From an uncultured Spartobacteria bacterium (lineage in GTDB: Bacteria; Verrucomicrobiota; Verrucomicrobiia; Chthoniobacterales; Terrimicrobiaceae), in contig CALFPA010000108.1 of the NCBI GenBank assembly GCA_937919825.1, positions 1 through 64,000 of the forward strand: DNA of 64,000 nt, written 5' to 3'. Shown in pieces: positions 27,213 to 36,655 of this stretch. The notes under the pieces were generated by a model. The model was not told the DNA's origin, made no database searches, and saw nothing but the letters and a program-made list of their open reading frames with translations. Positions within the stretch are counted from its first letter, which is position 1. Every line of letters begins with the position of its first letter. The position numbers and the translations under genes are program-made.

Positions 27213-28021
27213 GCTCCGAAGCGTCGGGCTTGCTCGATGATCACTTCGGCAAATTCCGGCGCGGAGCCAATCGCCCCGCTGTAATACAATTCCCGACCTC
27301 GCAGGTGGCGGGGATTTTCCAGGAAGGCATCGGCTTGGCTCGCTGCGGGTCCGGTTTCTTCGCGAATCCCTAAAAGCACCGGGATGTCCTGATAGCTGTG
27401 CAATCCATCGGAGATGAAAAAAGGAACGACGACGACATGCGGCATGCTGGCTGTCGTGTGCCAGTCCGCGATGAATGGGGCTTCCTCCATATAAGCCGGG
27501 AAAACCTCGGCGAATTCGCCCAGTCCGGCGATGCGCTCCGCCTGCCATCGCGCCGCGGCGGCCGAGTTTTGATCCAAGCCGGTGCCATGCCCCACAATGA
27601 ACAAACTCGTCTCGCGGGGTGGCACTCCTCCAGCAGTCGCCTTGGCATGGCGGATCAGGAGGGAAGTCATCAAGGGATGGTTGCCCGTGGGTTCGCAGTA
27701 GTGGATCACCCGTCCATCGCGGCGCGTCGTTGGTCCATCGAGCCCCATCTCGCGCGGAATGACAGTGCGGGTGAAATACCCCTCGCTGATGAAATTCGGA
27801 ACGACATAGACCGTCTGGCTGTCGATGGTGCGAAGGACCTCGGCAAAGGCCGGCTCCTCTTTCCAAAAACACACGGCGACCTCTTGAAAAATTCCGGCGT
27901 CCCGGATGCGGCGGGCGTGCTGGTGGGTCGGGACGCTTGAGTCCGGGTTGAGCGTCGATCCATGCCCGGCGATCACCAGCGCGGAATTCCGAAAATCCTC
28001 AGGGCAATTCGTAGCAGTCAT
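27209..28021 (-). CDS. CbiX/SirB-like chelatase, two-domain
   Basis: 270 residues from ATG 28021, whose codon overlaps the stop of the glycosyltransferase gene. Two chelatase-fold halves are visible, each opening with a strand and His motif: ALVIAGHGS (about residue 20) and LFIVGHGTG (about 135). YVVPNFISEGYFT and VVVPFFISDGLHS are matching second motifs. Sirohydrochlorin (cobalto)chelatases insert Co, Ni or Fe into the tetrapyrrole. No other siroheme or cobalamin gene lies nearby, so the metal is undetermined. A start at 28039 adds six residues. Confidence 0.8.
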   Translation of the reverse strand: MTATNCPEDFRNSALVIAGHGSTLNPDSSVPTHQHARRIRDAGIFQEVAVCFWKEEPAFAEVLRTIDSQTVYVVPNFISEGYFTRTVIPREMGLDGPTTRRDGRVIHYCEPTGNHPLMTSLLIRHAKATAGGVPPRETSLFIVGHGTGLDQNSAAAARWQAERIAGLGEFAEVFPAYMEEAPFIADWHTTASMPHVVVVPFFISDGLHSYQDIPVLLGIREETGPAASQADAFLENPRHLRGRELYYSGAIGSAPEFAEVIIEQARRFGA

Positions 28022-29157
28022 TCGAGAAGTTCGGCGCAAACCTTGCCGGCTTCGAAATGCGTTTCAGCAAACTCCCGCGCCGCTCGGCTGTGGTGCTCGT
28101 AGTTTTTAGAAGCCTCGTCGAGCGCCGAAGCCGCTTCGGCAGGTGTGTTGAAGGCGAAGACTCCGTCGCCCGATGGCAAATGCTCGCTCCAACCCGTGTC
28201 CTGCACCACGACCGGCTTTCCGGCCGCAAGGTAGCAGGCGCTGCGACAACTGAACCACCCGCTGCGCGAGTGGACATATCCATGCTTGGCGATGCTCCAC
28301 TCGCCTTTCGACTGCGAGATGAACTGGCGATAAGTGAGGTAGTCGGGAAGGTGGGTGTCCGGCTCGATGATGTGCCAGCCTTTGGATTCGAGCATCGCCG
28401 TGGGGCGCTTGTTGCCCACGCCCTGGCCCATGGCGAGCTGGAATCGTTCGCGGGTGAGGGATGGCAGGTCGAGGAAGCGCTCGAACTCGATATCCTTCTG
28501 GCCGTATTTCTCGCCTTGGAAATCCTTCGGCGCGTAGCTCGCCCAATTCATCACCGTCGTCCAATTTCCCTCCGAGGTGGGCGGATGAGTGGGCTTCCAA
28601 TAATCCAAGGCAATCGGCTGAACGGTTGGCCGCCATGTGAAACCCGACTCGGGGACTTTGCAACCGGGCTTACCGATGTGGAGGCCAAACGAAAATTGGC
28701 TTTCGTGCGCGGCGACATGTTTCGCGTAGTTCGAGTCGGGATCTGCCGCGAGGCCGATCTGGGTAAACATCGGATCGCCATCGAGGAAAAGTTTCCGGGG
28801 AATTCGGGTGGTTTCGGGCGTCAGCCAGAAGGCTCCCGAGACATTCGCCAGCACATCGGCGGAGGCGAGGATTTGGGCGGCTCCGGCGGCTCCGTGCCAA
28901 GTGCCATCGGCGGCGTTGCGGTAAATCCAGCGGTCGCCCATGTCGAAGTCTTCCATCACCCGCGCGAGGTAGGCTGTGTTGCGCGAGCAATCCGCGCTGG
29001 GCTCCATTTTGACCGGATCGTAGGCCCAAGTGCCAGTGTCTTCGAGATACCAGACATCGTGTCCCAGGGAGCGAAATCCGAGCACGTATTGGATGTAGTC
29101 CCAGGTCACACCGCCAAAAGCGTATTGGCCGATCAAGCCCGTCACGACGATTCTCAT
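28018..29157 (-). CDS. GT-B glycosyltransferase-like protein
   Basis: 379 residues. The N-terminal Rossmann start (MRIVVTGLIGQYAFGGVTW) and the C-terminal SACYLAAGKPVVVQDTGWSEHLP, followed by a terminal helix (AREFAETHFEAGKVC), are what family 1-type GT-B enzymes show at the nucleotide-sugar site. The middle section (DRWIYRNAADGTWHG, KLFLDGDPMFTQIG) is not one I can place. No membrane segment. It overlaps the downstream chelatase start by 4 nt and is divergent from the L,D-transpeptidase gene, 96 nt apart. Substrate and acceptor are unknown. Confidence 0.65.
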   Translation of the reverse strand: MRIVVTGLIGQYAFGGVTWDYIQYVLGFRSLGHDVWYLEDTGTWAYDPVKMEPSADCSRNTAYLARVMEDFDMGDRWIYRNAADGTWHGAAGAAQILASADVLANVSGAFWLTPETTRIPRKLFLDGDPMFTQIGLAADPDSNYAKHVAAHESQFSFGLHIGKPGCKVPESGFTWRPTVQPIALDYWKPTHPPTSEGNWTTVMNWASYAPKDFQGEKYGQKDIEFERFLDLPSLTRERFQLAMGQGVGNKRPTAMLESKGWHIIEPDTHLPDYLTYRQFISQSKGEWSIAKHGYVHSRSGWFSCRSACYLAAGKPVVVQDTGWSEHLPSGDGVFAFNTPAEAASALDEASKNYEHHSRAAREFAETHFEAGKVCAELLE

Positions 29158-29253
29158 TGGAGGAAAGGGTAGTCCTTGTTTTCGGATGCCCGCAAGGTCG
29201 GTCTCAATTTTTGCCTATCAACACGGGGAACGATTTGTTTTTTTCGGCCCCTG

Positions 29254-30381
29254 ATGTTTTCGACTCTCCCATGCCGATCGCTTGTTTGCCTGGCGGTTCT
29301 GTCGGCCGTTCCCATGATTTTCGCGGAGCCTGTGGAGGCGCCCGCTGCGAAAATCGCCAAACCCTCTCCCGATGCGCCCGAGCGGATTCAAATGACGCGA
29401 GTGCAGATTTTTTTGGATCGCTCGGGATTTCGGCCGGGCAAAATCGATGGTCTCGGCGGGGAATTCACTCAGAAAGCCGCTGACCGGTGGTGCGATGCGC
29501 AGGGGGTCAAGCGTGGATCCTTCCTGGATGTCACCTCGATCGCAGAACCTTATCGCACACACACGATCGGCGAGGAGGATGCGAAATGGGTCGGGCCCAC
29601 TTCGTCGAAACCCTCGGAGCAATCGAAGCTGAAGGCATTGCTTTACGGAAGTCTCTGGGAGGCTTTGGCCGAGCGGTTCCATTGCGATCTGAATTTTCTG
29701 AAGGAGCTCAACCCCGAGGTTTCGGAGCCTGCGGTCGGGATGGTTTTGCGCGTTCCGGATGTGGAGGAATTCCGGATGGATGATGTCAAAGCCCTGCAAA
29801 AAGCCCGCGCGAATGGAACCGCTCAGGCGTTGCCGATTTCCACTCCGGCGCCGGAGGCCGCTCCGCTCTCTTCTCCTCCCTCACCGCAAATCGTCAACGA
29901 AGCGGATTTTTTTACGAATGGAAGCCCGGCAACTCCCGAGCCTGCGAAGCCAACTCCGACGGCCACTCCGGCGCCGTCCCGTCGTTTGGTTTTGTTACGG
30001 GACGAGCGGTTAATCGAGTTCTATGAAAACGACCGGATCGCAGGGTGTTTCCCATGCACTCCGGGGTCCGCGAAGTTCCCTGTGCCGCTGGGAACTTGGC
30101 GCGTGACGAGCAACATCCTCATGCCGAATTTTCGTTGGGACAAATCGGTTCTCGAGACCGGCGTGCGCAGCAACAATGCCTTCCTTCTTCCTCCAGGTCC
30201 CAATAGCCCTGTGGGCATTGTCTGGATGGGAATCAACCGGCCCAGCTTGGGAATGCACGGAACGAATTCTCCCGACCGCATCGGGCGCAATGAAAGCAGC
30301 GGCTGTATCCGCCTCGCGAATTGGGACGCCTTCCGGCTTTGCCAATTGGTGAAAAGCGGAACCGCGCTGGAGGTTCGATGA
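29254..30381 (+). CDS. L,D-transpeptidase (YkuD) with PG-binding and LysM-like parts
   Basis: 375 residues. Signal peptide (MFSTLPCRSLVCLAVLSAVP region), then a peptidoglycan-binding-1-like helix bundle (LDRSGFRPGKIDGL), a LysM-like segment (FHCDLNFLKELNPE), a Pro/Ala/Thr linker (220-275) and the YkuD domain. The enzyme makes 3-3 crosslinks or attaches proteins to peptidoglycan. The nucleophile Cys351 lies in SSGCIRLAN, and His335 in MHGTN supplies the base. The family motif is SHGCIR; here the His before Gly-Cys is Ser349. The catalytic Cys and first His remain, so it is probably active. It ends 1 nt before the convergent gene. Confidence 0.88.
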   Translation: MFSTLPCRSLVCLAVLSAVPMIFAEPVEAPAAKIAKPSPDAPERIQMTRVQIFLDRSGFRPGKIDGLGGEFTQKAADRWCDAQGVKRGSFLDVTSIAEPYRTHTIGEEDAKWVGPTSSKPSEQSKLKALLYGSLWEALAERFHCDLNFLKELNPEVSEPAVGMVLRVPDVEEFRMDDVKALQKARANGTAQALPISTPAPEAAPLSSPPSPQIVNEADFFTNGSPATPEPAKPTPTATPAPSRRLVLLRDERLIEFYENDRIAGCFPCTPGSAKFPVPLGTWRVTSNILMPNFRWDKSVLETGVRSNNAFLLPPGPNSPVGIVWMGINRPSLGMHGTNSPDRIGRNESSGCIRLANWDAFRLCQLVKSGTALEVR

Positions 30382-30382
30382 T

Positions 30383-32008
30383 CTAGGGACCGAAGAGGGT
30401 TTGGTTCAAAGCGGCGGAGGCGGAGCCGGCCAAGATCAGGAATTGGCTCATGCTCACTGGTCCACTTGATTCCATGCGGGTGCCATCAAGGATGCGTTTT
30501 TGGGAAAAAACGATGGGCGGCAAGTGCTGGCCAATCGTGGGAGGGCTTGGGAGTTTTTCGATATCCCATTTCTGGCTCATGTCCGGCATGAGGGCCGCGC
30601 TCATTTTGATGATGGGCAAAATCGCCCCGTAGGTCCTTTCGAAAACCACCCGCGTGTCTAAATAACAAAACGCCTCGTTGGAGTTCCGGTAGGCGCTCCG
30701 CGCATTTTGAAAGTCTGGCGAGTCTTGCAAGGTTTTCGAATGAGCTTCCAGCGCTTCGGAAACCGATTTCGGGTCGGTCCCAAGGATCAGGAATTTTTCA
30801 TTCTGAGCCGCGGCGATCGGCATCAAAGGGTGGGGGATCAGGTGCACGGCCGTCCCTCCCTGGGAGCCGGGAATCACGGTGGCGTTGGCGAGGAGGCTTT
30901 GGTTGGGGTTTCGCACCTTCATGGCCACGAGGAGCGAGGGATTCTGATCGTCGCTTGGTATCGAGCCAATGAGCGCGCACTCGGGTCCGTAGCCCTCCGC
31001 CACCGATTGCACCAAGGGCGCGAGCCCCTGGGTGGCGTTGGGATAGCTTTCAGCAAGCCTATCCAGCCAGTTCGGGAGCGAGGAAAAATTCAGCACGAAA
31101 TTGCCAAAGAGCGTCGTCTCGGGAGTTGTCAGGGCGATGGTCTCGTGGGAGATCGTCTCGGCGAGGCCACCGGAACCTTCGCGCAGCAGGAAAAACGCGT
31201 CGCGAATCATCTCGCCATCCATTTTCCATGCTCCGCCTGCGGCCTCGGTCAATTTCAGCTCATCGACATGATCCGGAATCGCCGTGGCGCCGATTGAGCG
31301 TCCAACGGCGAGCAAAGCGTCCAACGCTTTTTCTGGTTGGAGGAATACCAAAAGGTCGGGTTCGGCGAAGAGTTCGGTGATGACTTTTAGGAATCTGGGA
31401 TTAGCGGCCAGCGGCGGCGACTGGGCATTGCCGGTGGCGCGGTCGAGCGCCTCCTTGATGAGAGAGGCATCGTTCGTGAAAAAGCCCCAGCGTCCCGCCA
31501 CCGCGGTGTGGAGAAGAAGATCGCCATGCTGCGTGACGGTGATTTCGAGCCCCCGATATTCTTCCTTGGTCGGTTCGCCGGTCGCCGGAGGCAGGGCGGC
31601 CCGCGCCTTGGCAACCGCCGTCAGGAAATCCTCGCGTTTTCCCCAAAATTGAACCCCGAGAATTCCCCGAAAATCCTGCTCCGGCGCGCTGGTTGCGGCG
31701 AGGTAGATGTTCCCAGGCTTCAGCTTGGTGAGAATGTCCAGGGTCTCCTTGTTGGTGGGCGACTCATTGAAACGGGCAAGAGGCTTTTCGAGGAATGCCC
31801 GCACTTCGGGTTCAGCAGCGATTTGGGCCAGCGCGGTGCGGGACCAACGGAAACCCGTGAGCGGAACATTCGGGATATTGGCAAAAAATACCGAATCCGC
31901 CGGGGCTAGGGAGGAGGCTTGCGAAGGGCCTGCCGGGCGATTGAAAATCGTCACGCCTGCGAGGATCAAAACGCCGACGATCACGAGTCCGATTGCGACT
32001 TTTTTCAT
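30383..32008 (-). CDS. Membrane-anchored periplasmic protein, unknown
   Basis: 541 residues. One N-terminal membrane helix (MKKVAIGLVIVGVLILAGV), then a long exported domain. Recurrent strands of the kind SVFFANIPNVP, LVFLQPEK, FCYLDTRVVFER and ILGTDPKSV suggest a repeated alpha/beta module, similar in style to DUF3352-type proteins. I cannot assign it to a family with certainty. The start at 32008 (Met followed by Lys-Lys and the helix) is favoured over a reading from 32308 that runs past the divergent htrA start. It is divergent from htrA, separated by 117 nt. Confidence 0.7.
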   Translation of the reverse strand: MKKVAIGLVIVGVLILAGVTIFNRPAGPSQASSLAPADSVFFANIPNVPLTGFRWSRTALAQIAAEPEVRAFLEKPLARFNESPTNKETLDILTKLKPGNIYLAATSAPEQDFRGILGVQFWGKREDFLTAVAKARAALPPATGEPTKEEYRGLEITVTQHGDLLLHTAVAGRWGFFTNDASLIKEALDRATGNAQSPPLAANPRFLKVITELFAEPDLLVFLQPEKALDALLAVGRSIGATAIPDHVDELKLTEAAGGAWKMDGEMIRDAFFLLREGSGGLAETISHETIALTTPETTLFGNFVLNFSSLPNWLDRLAESYPNATQGLAPLVQSVAEGYGPECALIGSIPSDDQNPSLLVAMKVRNPNQSLLANATVIPGSQGGTAVHLIPHPLMPIAAAQNEKFLILGTDPKSVSEALEAHSKTLQDSPDFQNARSAYRNSNEAFCYLDTRVVFERTYGAILPIIKMSAALMPDMSQKWDIEKLPSPPTIGQHLPPIVFSQKRILDGTRMESSGPVSMSQFLILAGSASAALNQTLFGP

Positions 32009-32088
32009 GAACCGGACAGCTAAAGGCAAATCCTCCCCTCCCGCAAGGAGTCGGGCCGGATTTTTCGTGAGAAACCAAGTTCTCCCCC

Positions 32089-32115
32089 TTGAAAACCTCC
32101 AAGTCGTGCTTAAAT
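32089..32115 (+). promoter_or_regulatory. Possible vegetative promoter of the HtrA gene
   Basis: TTGAAA (32089-32094), 15 nt, TTAAAT (32110-32115), then 10 nt to the ATG. The -35 is good, but the spacing is short and the -10 imperfect. It would start transcription only a few bases before the ATG, giving a nearly leaderless mRNA. Confidence 0.25.
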
Positions 32116-32125
32116 TTCGAGGCCT

Positions 32126-33526
32126 ATGAAACAGCTCCTGATTGTTCCGTTGTTTTGTCTTTCCTTGAATCCCATCGCATCGGCCCAGTCGGCCCCTTCC
32201 AGTCTCCGGCAATTGAGCGATTCGTTTGCAGGCGTTTTTGAAAAAGCCGCCCCGTCCGTGGTGGTGATCGAGTCCCGGGGAGTCCCCGGCCTTCCGCAGG
32301 GTCTGCAATTTCTACTCCCCGATGGCCGCCCTTACCGGATGCCGCTGGATGCCGGGGAATCCCAGAAAAACATGCCGCCCAATGTCGGTTCGGGGTTCAT
32401 TTTTTCCGCCGACGGCCACATTCTCACCAACCACCATGTCATCGATGGAGCGAGTGGGATTCAGGTGAAATTGCGCGACGGGCGGCGATTCCAAGCCGAG
32501 GTCGTGGGTTCGGATGAGCGTAGCGACCTGGCTGTTCTCAAGATCGATGGCGCCGATTTTCCTGTGGCGGAGTTGGGTGACAGCGACCGGCTTAAGGTCG
32601 GGGAACTCGCCTTCGCGATCGGAACACCGTTGGAGCTGTCCTACACCTTCACTTTTGGAGTGGTAAGTGCGAAAGGACGCAATCTCGGTCTCGGAGGAAA
32701 TTACGACGAGTTCATCCAGACCGACACCTCGATCAACCCCGGCAACAGCGGCGGCCCACTTTGTGACATCGACGGGCGGGTGATCGGCATCAACACACTC
32801 ATTAGCGGGAACAATCGGGGCGTGGGGTTTGCCATTCCGATCAACCTGGCGCGGGGAGTCGCGGAGCAACTTCTCTCTCGCGGATATGTGAGCCGACCCT
32901 GGCTGGGAATATCGATCGCGAGCCTCGAAGACCTCGCGGAGCGGGCGAGCTTTTTGCAAGGCTTGGAATCCGGAGTTGTCGTTCGTGGCATCGAGCCCGG
33001 CGCTCCGGTTCAACAAAGCGACCTCTCGCCTGGCGATGTCATCACCAAGGTAGACGGCAAGCAAGTTGCCCTCGCCTCCGACCTCCAGCGTGAAATCCTA
33101 ACGAAAAAAATCGGCCAGCCTGTGGAGCTTGAAGTCTGGCGCAACGGCCGCACCCAGCGCCTCGTTGTGCGCACCGGCGAGCATCCCGACAAATATGTTC
33201 GTGCCTCGGTGCGTGCGAAGGAACCTCGGCAGTCCGACCCATCCATGCCCGGATTGAGCGTCGAGGAGGTCACTCCGGAAGCCCTGCAAACCATGAAAAT
33301 CCAGCGCAAGGACACCGGCGGCGTTCTGGTGACAGCGGTCGAGCCCTTCAGTGCCGCCGCAGCCGCCGGGTTGGAAGTGGGGGACATCATCACGGAAGCG
33401 GGAGGCAAGCCGATCCTTGGGAAAAAAGATTTCGACCAAGCCATGTCCGAGATGAGCCGGCAGCGCGGAGTGCTGCTACTCCTCGAGCGCTTGGGTCAAA
33501 AGACCTTCGCCATCCTCAAACCCTGA
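32126..33526 (+). CDS. HtrA/DegP-type serine protease
   Basis: 466 residues: signal peptide (cleavage near ASAQ, residue 20), trypsin-like domain and two PDZ domains (about 270-360 and 375-460). The catalytic triad is complete: His104 in TNHHVID, Asp134 in RSDLAVLK, Ser208 in NPGNSGGPL. Periplasmic protease/chaperone for misfolded envelope proteins. Residues 60-85 form the LA loop. The PDZ domains begin at RPWLGISIASLEDL and MPGLSVEEV. It stands alone, 63 nt before gnd. Confidence 0.93.
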   Translation: MKQLLIVPLFCLSLNPIASAQSAPSSLRQLSDSFAGVFEKAAPSVVVIESRGVPGLPQGLQFLLPDGRPYRMPLDAGESQKNMPPNVGSGFIFSADGHILTNHHVIDGASGIQVKLRDGRRFQAEVVGSDERSDLAVLKIDGADFPVAELGDSDRLKVGELAFAIGTPLELSYTFTFGVVSAKGRNLGLGGNYDEFIQTDTSINPGNSGGPLCDIDGRVIGINTLISGNNRGVGFAIPINLARGVAEQLLSRGYVSRPWLGISIASLEDLAERASFLQGLESGVVVRGIEPGAPVQQSDLSPGDVITKVDGKQVALASDLQREILTKKIGQPVELEVWRNGRTQRLVVRTGEHPDKYVRASVRAKEPRQSDPSMPGLSVEEVTPEALQTMKIQRKDTGGVLVTAVEPFSAAAAAGLEVGDIITEAGGKPILGKKDFDQAMSEMSRQRGVLLLLERLGQKTFAILKP

Positions 33527-33588
33527 GTTCCTGTTTAGTTGTTTTGTAGGGCTTGAGCTTCGCGGCGGGATCCCCCAGCATCCCGCGC

Positions 33589-34614
33589 ATGACGAAAAAC
33601 CCTCTCCAGCTGGGCATGATCGGCCTTGGCCGCATGGGCGCCAACATGGTCCTCCGCCTCCTTCGCGACGGCCATCGAGCCACCGTCTTCGATCGCTCCC
33701 AATCCGCTATCGACTCTCTGGTTATAGAAGGCGCCGTCGGCGCCACATCACTCCCGGATTTAGTTTCCAAACTCGAAGCCCCGCGCTCGATCTGGCTCAT
33801 GGTTCCTGCGGCGGCAGTGGACTCCACGATCGATGAACTCCTCCCGCTTCTTGAAAAAGGCGACACCATCATCGACGGCGGCAATTCTTATTACATCGAC
33901 GACATTCGTCGCGCGAAGCACATCGCCCCGCGTGGCATCCACTATGTCGATGTCGGCACGAGCGGCGGCGTTTGGGGACTCGACCGCGGTTACTGCATGA
34001 TGATTGGCGGCGAAAAAGCCATCGTCGACCACCTCGACCCGATTTTCCACACCCTCGCGCCTGGAATCGGCGACATTCCACGCACCGTCGGGCGCCCGGA
34101 AAACCAAGGCACCGCCGAGTTGGGCTACCTCCATTGCGGAGGCAACGGCGCCGGGCATTTCGTCAAAATGGTCCACAACGGCATCGAATACGGAATCATG
34201 GCTGCCTACGCGGAAGGGATGAATGTTTTGAAAAGCGCGAACATCGGCAAATCCACCCAAACCGTGGATGCCGAGACAACGCCGCTGCGCGATCCCGAGC
34301 TTTATCAATTTGATTTCAACCTTACCGACATCTCTGAAGTTTGGCGCCGAGGCAGCGTGGTGGCCAGTTGGCTCCTCGACCTCACGGCGAACTCGTTGGT
34401 GAAAGATCCCGGACTGAAAGATTTTGCCGGCCGAGTGAGCGACTCCGGCGAAGGGCGCTGGACGATCAAAGCCGCCATCGACGAAGGGGTTCCAGTTCCC
34501 GTTCTCACAACCGCCCTCTACGAACGCTTTAGCTCGCGCGGCGACGCGGAATTTCAAGACAAGCTCCTTTCCTCCATGCGCTTCCAGTTTGGCGGCCACC
34601 TTGAGAAAAAGTAG
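33589..34614 (+). CDS. gnd: 6-phosphogluconate dehydrogenase (decarboxylating), short type
   Basis: Oxidative decarboxylation of 6-phosphogluconate to ribulose 5-phosphate. 341 residues, the length of the short NAD-preferring GntZ/YqeC type rather than the roughly 470-residue NADP enzyme. The nucleotide-binding fold starts GMIGLGRMGANMV. Substrate and catalytic blocks follow: DVGTSGGVWG, GNGAGHFVKMVHNGIEYG (with the catalytic Lys), and a helical C-terminal domain. The start at 33589 removes a 12-residue extension of low quality. It converges on murI with 14 nt between. Confidence 0.93.
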   Translation: MTKNPLQLGMIGLGRMGANMVLRLLRDGHRATVFDRSQSAIDSLVIEGAVGATSLPDLVSKLEAPRSIWLMVPAAAVDSTIDELLPLLEKGDTIIDGGNSYYIDDIRRAKHIAPRGIHYVDVGTSGGVWGLDRGYCMMIGGEKAIVDHLDPIFHTLAPGIGDIPRTVGRPENQGTAELGYLHCGGNGAGHFVKMVHNGIEYGIMAAYAEGMNVLKSANIGKSTQTVDAETTPLRDPELYQFDFNLTDISEVWRRGSVVASWLLDLTANSLVKDPGLKDFAGRVSDSGEGRWTIKAAIDEGVPVPVLTTALYERFSSRGDAEFQDKLLSSMRFQFGGHLEKK

Positions 34615-34628
34615 ACTCGAGCGGACTC

Positions 34629-35459
34629 CTAGTTTTTAGGTCTCTCGGGAGAGTTTTGCAGGGAGACTTTGGTGATGGGGAGGTCGAGGGCCTGGGCGGC
34701 GGTGCGGAGGAAGCCTTCGGCCGAATCGGTGAGCGTGACTTCCAGCTGGCCGTTGTCCTTTTTCGGAGTGGCGAGATGGGATTCGTGAAGAAGATGGCCG
34801 ACGGCAAGCGCGCAATTTTCTGCGGAGTCCACCAGAGACACGGATGGACCGGCGATGCGGGCGATGGCGTTTTTCAGCAGAGGGTAGTGGGTGCAGCCGA
34901 GGACGAGGGTGTCGATGCCTTGGGAGAGGAGCGGGTCAAGGTAGCGGCGGAGCATTTGGTCGGTGACGGAATCCTCGATCAGGCCTTCCTCGATGAGGGG
35001 AACGAGGAGCGGGCAGGGAGCGCTGTGGATTGTCGCGCCGGGTTCCAGGGCTAAGATGGCTTTCTCGTAAGCGCCGCTGGCGATGGTCGCGCGGGTGCCG
35101 ATGACGCCGATGGTTTTGTTTTTGGTCGAATCGACGGCGGCTTTGGCTCCAGGAACGACAACGCCGACGACGGGGACTTCGAAGACCTCTTTCATGCGGG
35201 GGACGCCGAGGGCCGAGGCGGTGTTGCAGGCGACGACGATCATTTTGGCGCCTCCGGCGAGAAGAAGATTTCCGATCTCGATGCTGTAGCGCTCGACGGT
35301 TTCGCGGCTTTTTCCACCGTAGGGAACGCGCGCGGTGTCGCCGATGTAGAGGATGTTTTCGTGAGGGAGGAGGCGGCGCAGGCTGGCGGCGACGGTGAGT
35401 CCTCCGATGCCGGAGTCGAAAACGCCGATGGCTTGGTCGTTGAGGGGGCTAGTTGGCAT
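34629..35459 (-). CDS. murI: Glutamate racemase
   Basis: Cofactor-independent racemase supplying D-glutamate for peptidoglycan. 276 residues. The two catalytic cysteines are visible in IVVACNTASALG and VLGCTHYPLL, with the acidic partner in VFDSGIGGLTV at the N-terminus. Family blocks YIGDTARVPYGGKS and the C-terminal VSLVDSAENCA are present. It overlaps the upstream amidase by 11 nt, linking two peptidoglycan genes. Confidence 0.96.
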   Translation of the reverse strand: MPTSPLNDQAIGVFDSGIGGLTVAASLRRLLPHENILYIGDTARVPYGGKSRETVERYSIEIGNLLLAGGAKMIVVACNTASALGVPRMKEVFEVPVVGVVVPGAKAAVDSTKNKTIGVIGTRATIASGAYEKAILALEPGATIHSAPCPLLVPLIEEGLIEDSVTDQMLRRYLDPLLSQGIDTLVLGCTHYPLLKNAIARIAGPSVSLVDSAENCALAVGHLLHESHLATPKKDNGQLEVTLTDSAEGFLRTAAQALDLPITKVSLQNSPERPKN

Positions 35460-36597
35460 TCGGGGTCGGGGAAGGTTTTTCGGCGGCTTTCTTTTTGATT
35501 TCTTCAGCGGCGCGCTGGACGGCTTCGTTCAGCGAGGAGGGAACGCCCGTGGCAGAGACGGCGGGGGTGAGGTTGGGAACGGAGGATTTGTCGGTGGCGC
35601 TGGCGACGGCAGAGGGTTCCTGGTAGTCGCGGCGGCCGGAGAGGGCGCTGCGATAGCGGCTGACACCTTCGAGGATAGCTCTGGCAAAGGCGTCCCGGTA
35701 TTGGCTCGAGGCGATGAGGCGACCATCCACCGGGTGGTTCATGAACCCGCCTTCCAGAAGAACGCCGGGGATGGCGATGTCGCGGATGACGACGAAGCGG
35801 GCGCGCTTGATGCCGCGGTCGAAAAGACGCATTTGGCGGAGCATCGAGGAATGGAGCGCCGTGGCGAGAGCGATGTTTTCGGAATCGCGGGCATGGCCGC
35901 GGTGTTGCTTGAGATCGCTGTAACTGAAATTCTCCTCATCCATCGAGGGCACGCCACGAGGCGCGAGGGCAAAGGTTTCGATGCCGGTGGCGCCGCCGCT
36001 CGAGCTTTTGTTGAAGTGGACGCTGACGAAAATAGCGCCGGGAAATTTGTTGGCGAACGCAGCACGATCCTCCAGCGGAATGAAGACATCGCGCGAGCGG
36101 GTGAGGTGAACGGTGTAGCCGCTTTGCTCGAGGAGTCGCTTGGCACGGAGGACGACATCGAGGGCGGCTTCCTTCTCGATGCCGCGGCTGCCTTTTGCTC
36201 CGCTGTCATGGCCTCCGTGGCCTGCGTCGAGGATCACGGTGCGGATCGGCGCGGCATTTTTGATCAGGCTGGGACGCATGACGGGCTCGATGATTTTCGT
36301 GACATCCATCGCGGAGATGAGAATCGAGCCGTTCCGTTCGCGGATGGGGAAGCACAGGACATACTTCACATTGTTGATGAAAATCTCGCGCTTTCCGATC
36401 TCGCCTCTGATTTTGCGACCCTTGCCGATGATTTCAAAAAACCGGCCGTTTTTTATCGGCTTGGGGAGTTGGTAGAAGCGGGAGACATCCTCGATGGGAA
36501 CATGGCGGCGGCCTTCGGCCATGATCACCTGCCAGGCAGCGGGGCAGTTGGTGATGGCGAGGAGGAAAATAAGGAGCGGAAAGACGGGGCGAAACAT
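35449..36597 (-). CDS. Exported N-acetylmuramoyl-L-alanine amidase (AmiC-like)
   Basis: 382 residues with a signal peptide (MFRPVFPLLIFLLAITNCPA). An N-terminal domain of about 90 residues (KNGRFFEIIGKGRKIRGE, FINNVKYVL) looks like a copper-amine-oxidase-type or AMIN-like beta domain. The Amidase_3 catalytic domain follows: [13 protein letters not shown], Glu in EKEAALDV, His in VSVHFNKS, Glu in LLEGGFMNHP. The segment IETFALAPRG to FSYSDLKQHRG is an insertion that may act as a regulatory loop. The C-terminus is a Ser/Ala/Pro tail. It overlaps murI and lies 58 nt downstream of lysS. Confidence 0.9.
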   Translation of the reverse strand: MFRPVFPLLIFLLAITNCPAAWQVIMAEGRRHVPIEDVSRFYQLPKPIKNGRFFEIIGKGRKIRGEIGKREIFINNVKYVLCFPIRERNGSILISAMDVTKIIEPVMRPSLIKNAAPIRTVILDAGHGGHDSGAKGSRGIEKEAALDVVLRAKRLLEQSGYTVHLTRSRDVFIPLEDRAAFANKFPGAIFVSVHFNKSSSGGATGIETFALAPRGVPSMDEENFSYSDLKQHRGHARDSENIALATALHSSMLRQMRLFDRGIKRARFVVIRDIAIPGVLLEGGFMNHPVDGRLIASSQYRDAFARAILEGVSRYRSALSGRRDYQEPSAVASATDKSSVPNLTPAVSATGVPSSLNEAVQRAAEEIKKKAAEKPSPTPNAN

Positions 36598-36655
36598 GTT
36601 CCATGTTCCGCTAAGGAGTTTCGTCTCGGGCGTGTCCCCTTTTGCCGGCATCGCG

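Noticed and set aside
26646-27872. 408-codon leftward open frame spanning the NRPS-like and chelatase genes
   Set aside because: Runs antisense to one gene and out of frame with the other; no motif.
34642-34657. Terminator for gnd (ctctcgggagagtttt)
   Set aside because: The stem is only four or five pairs, with four T residues, and it lies within the end of murI.
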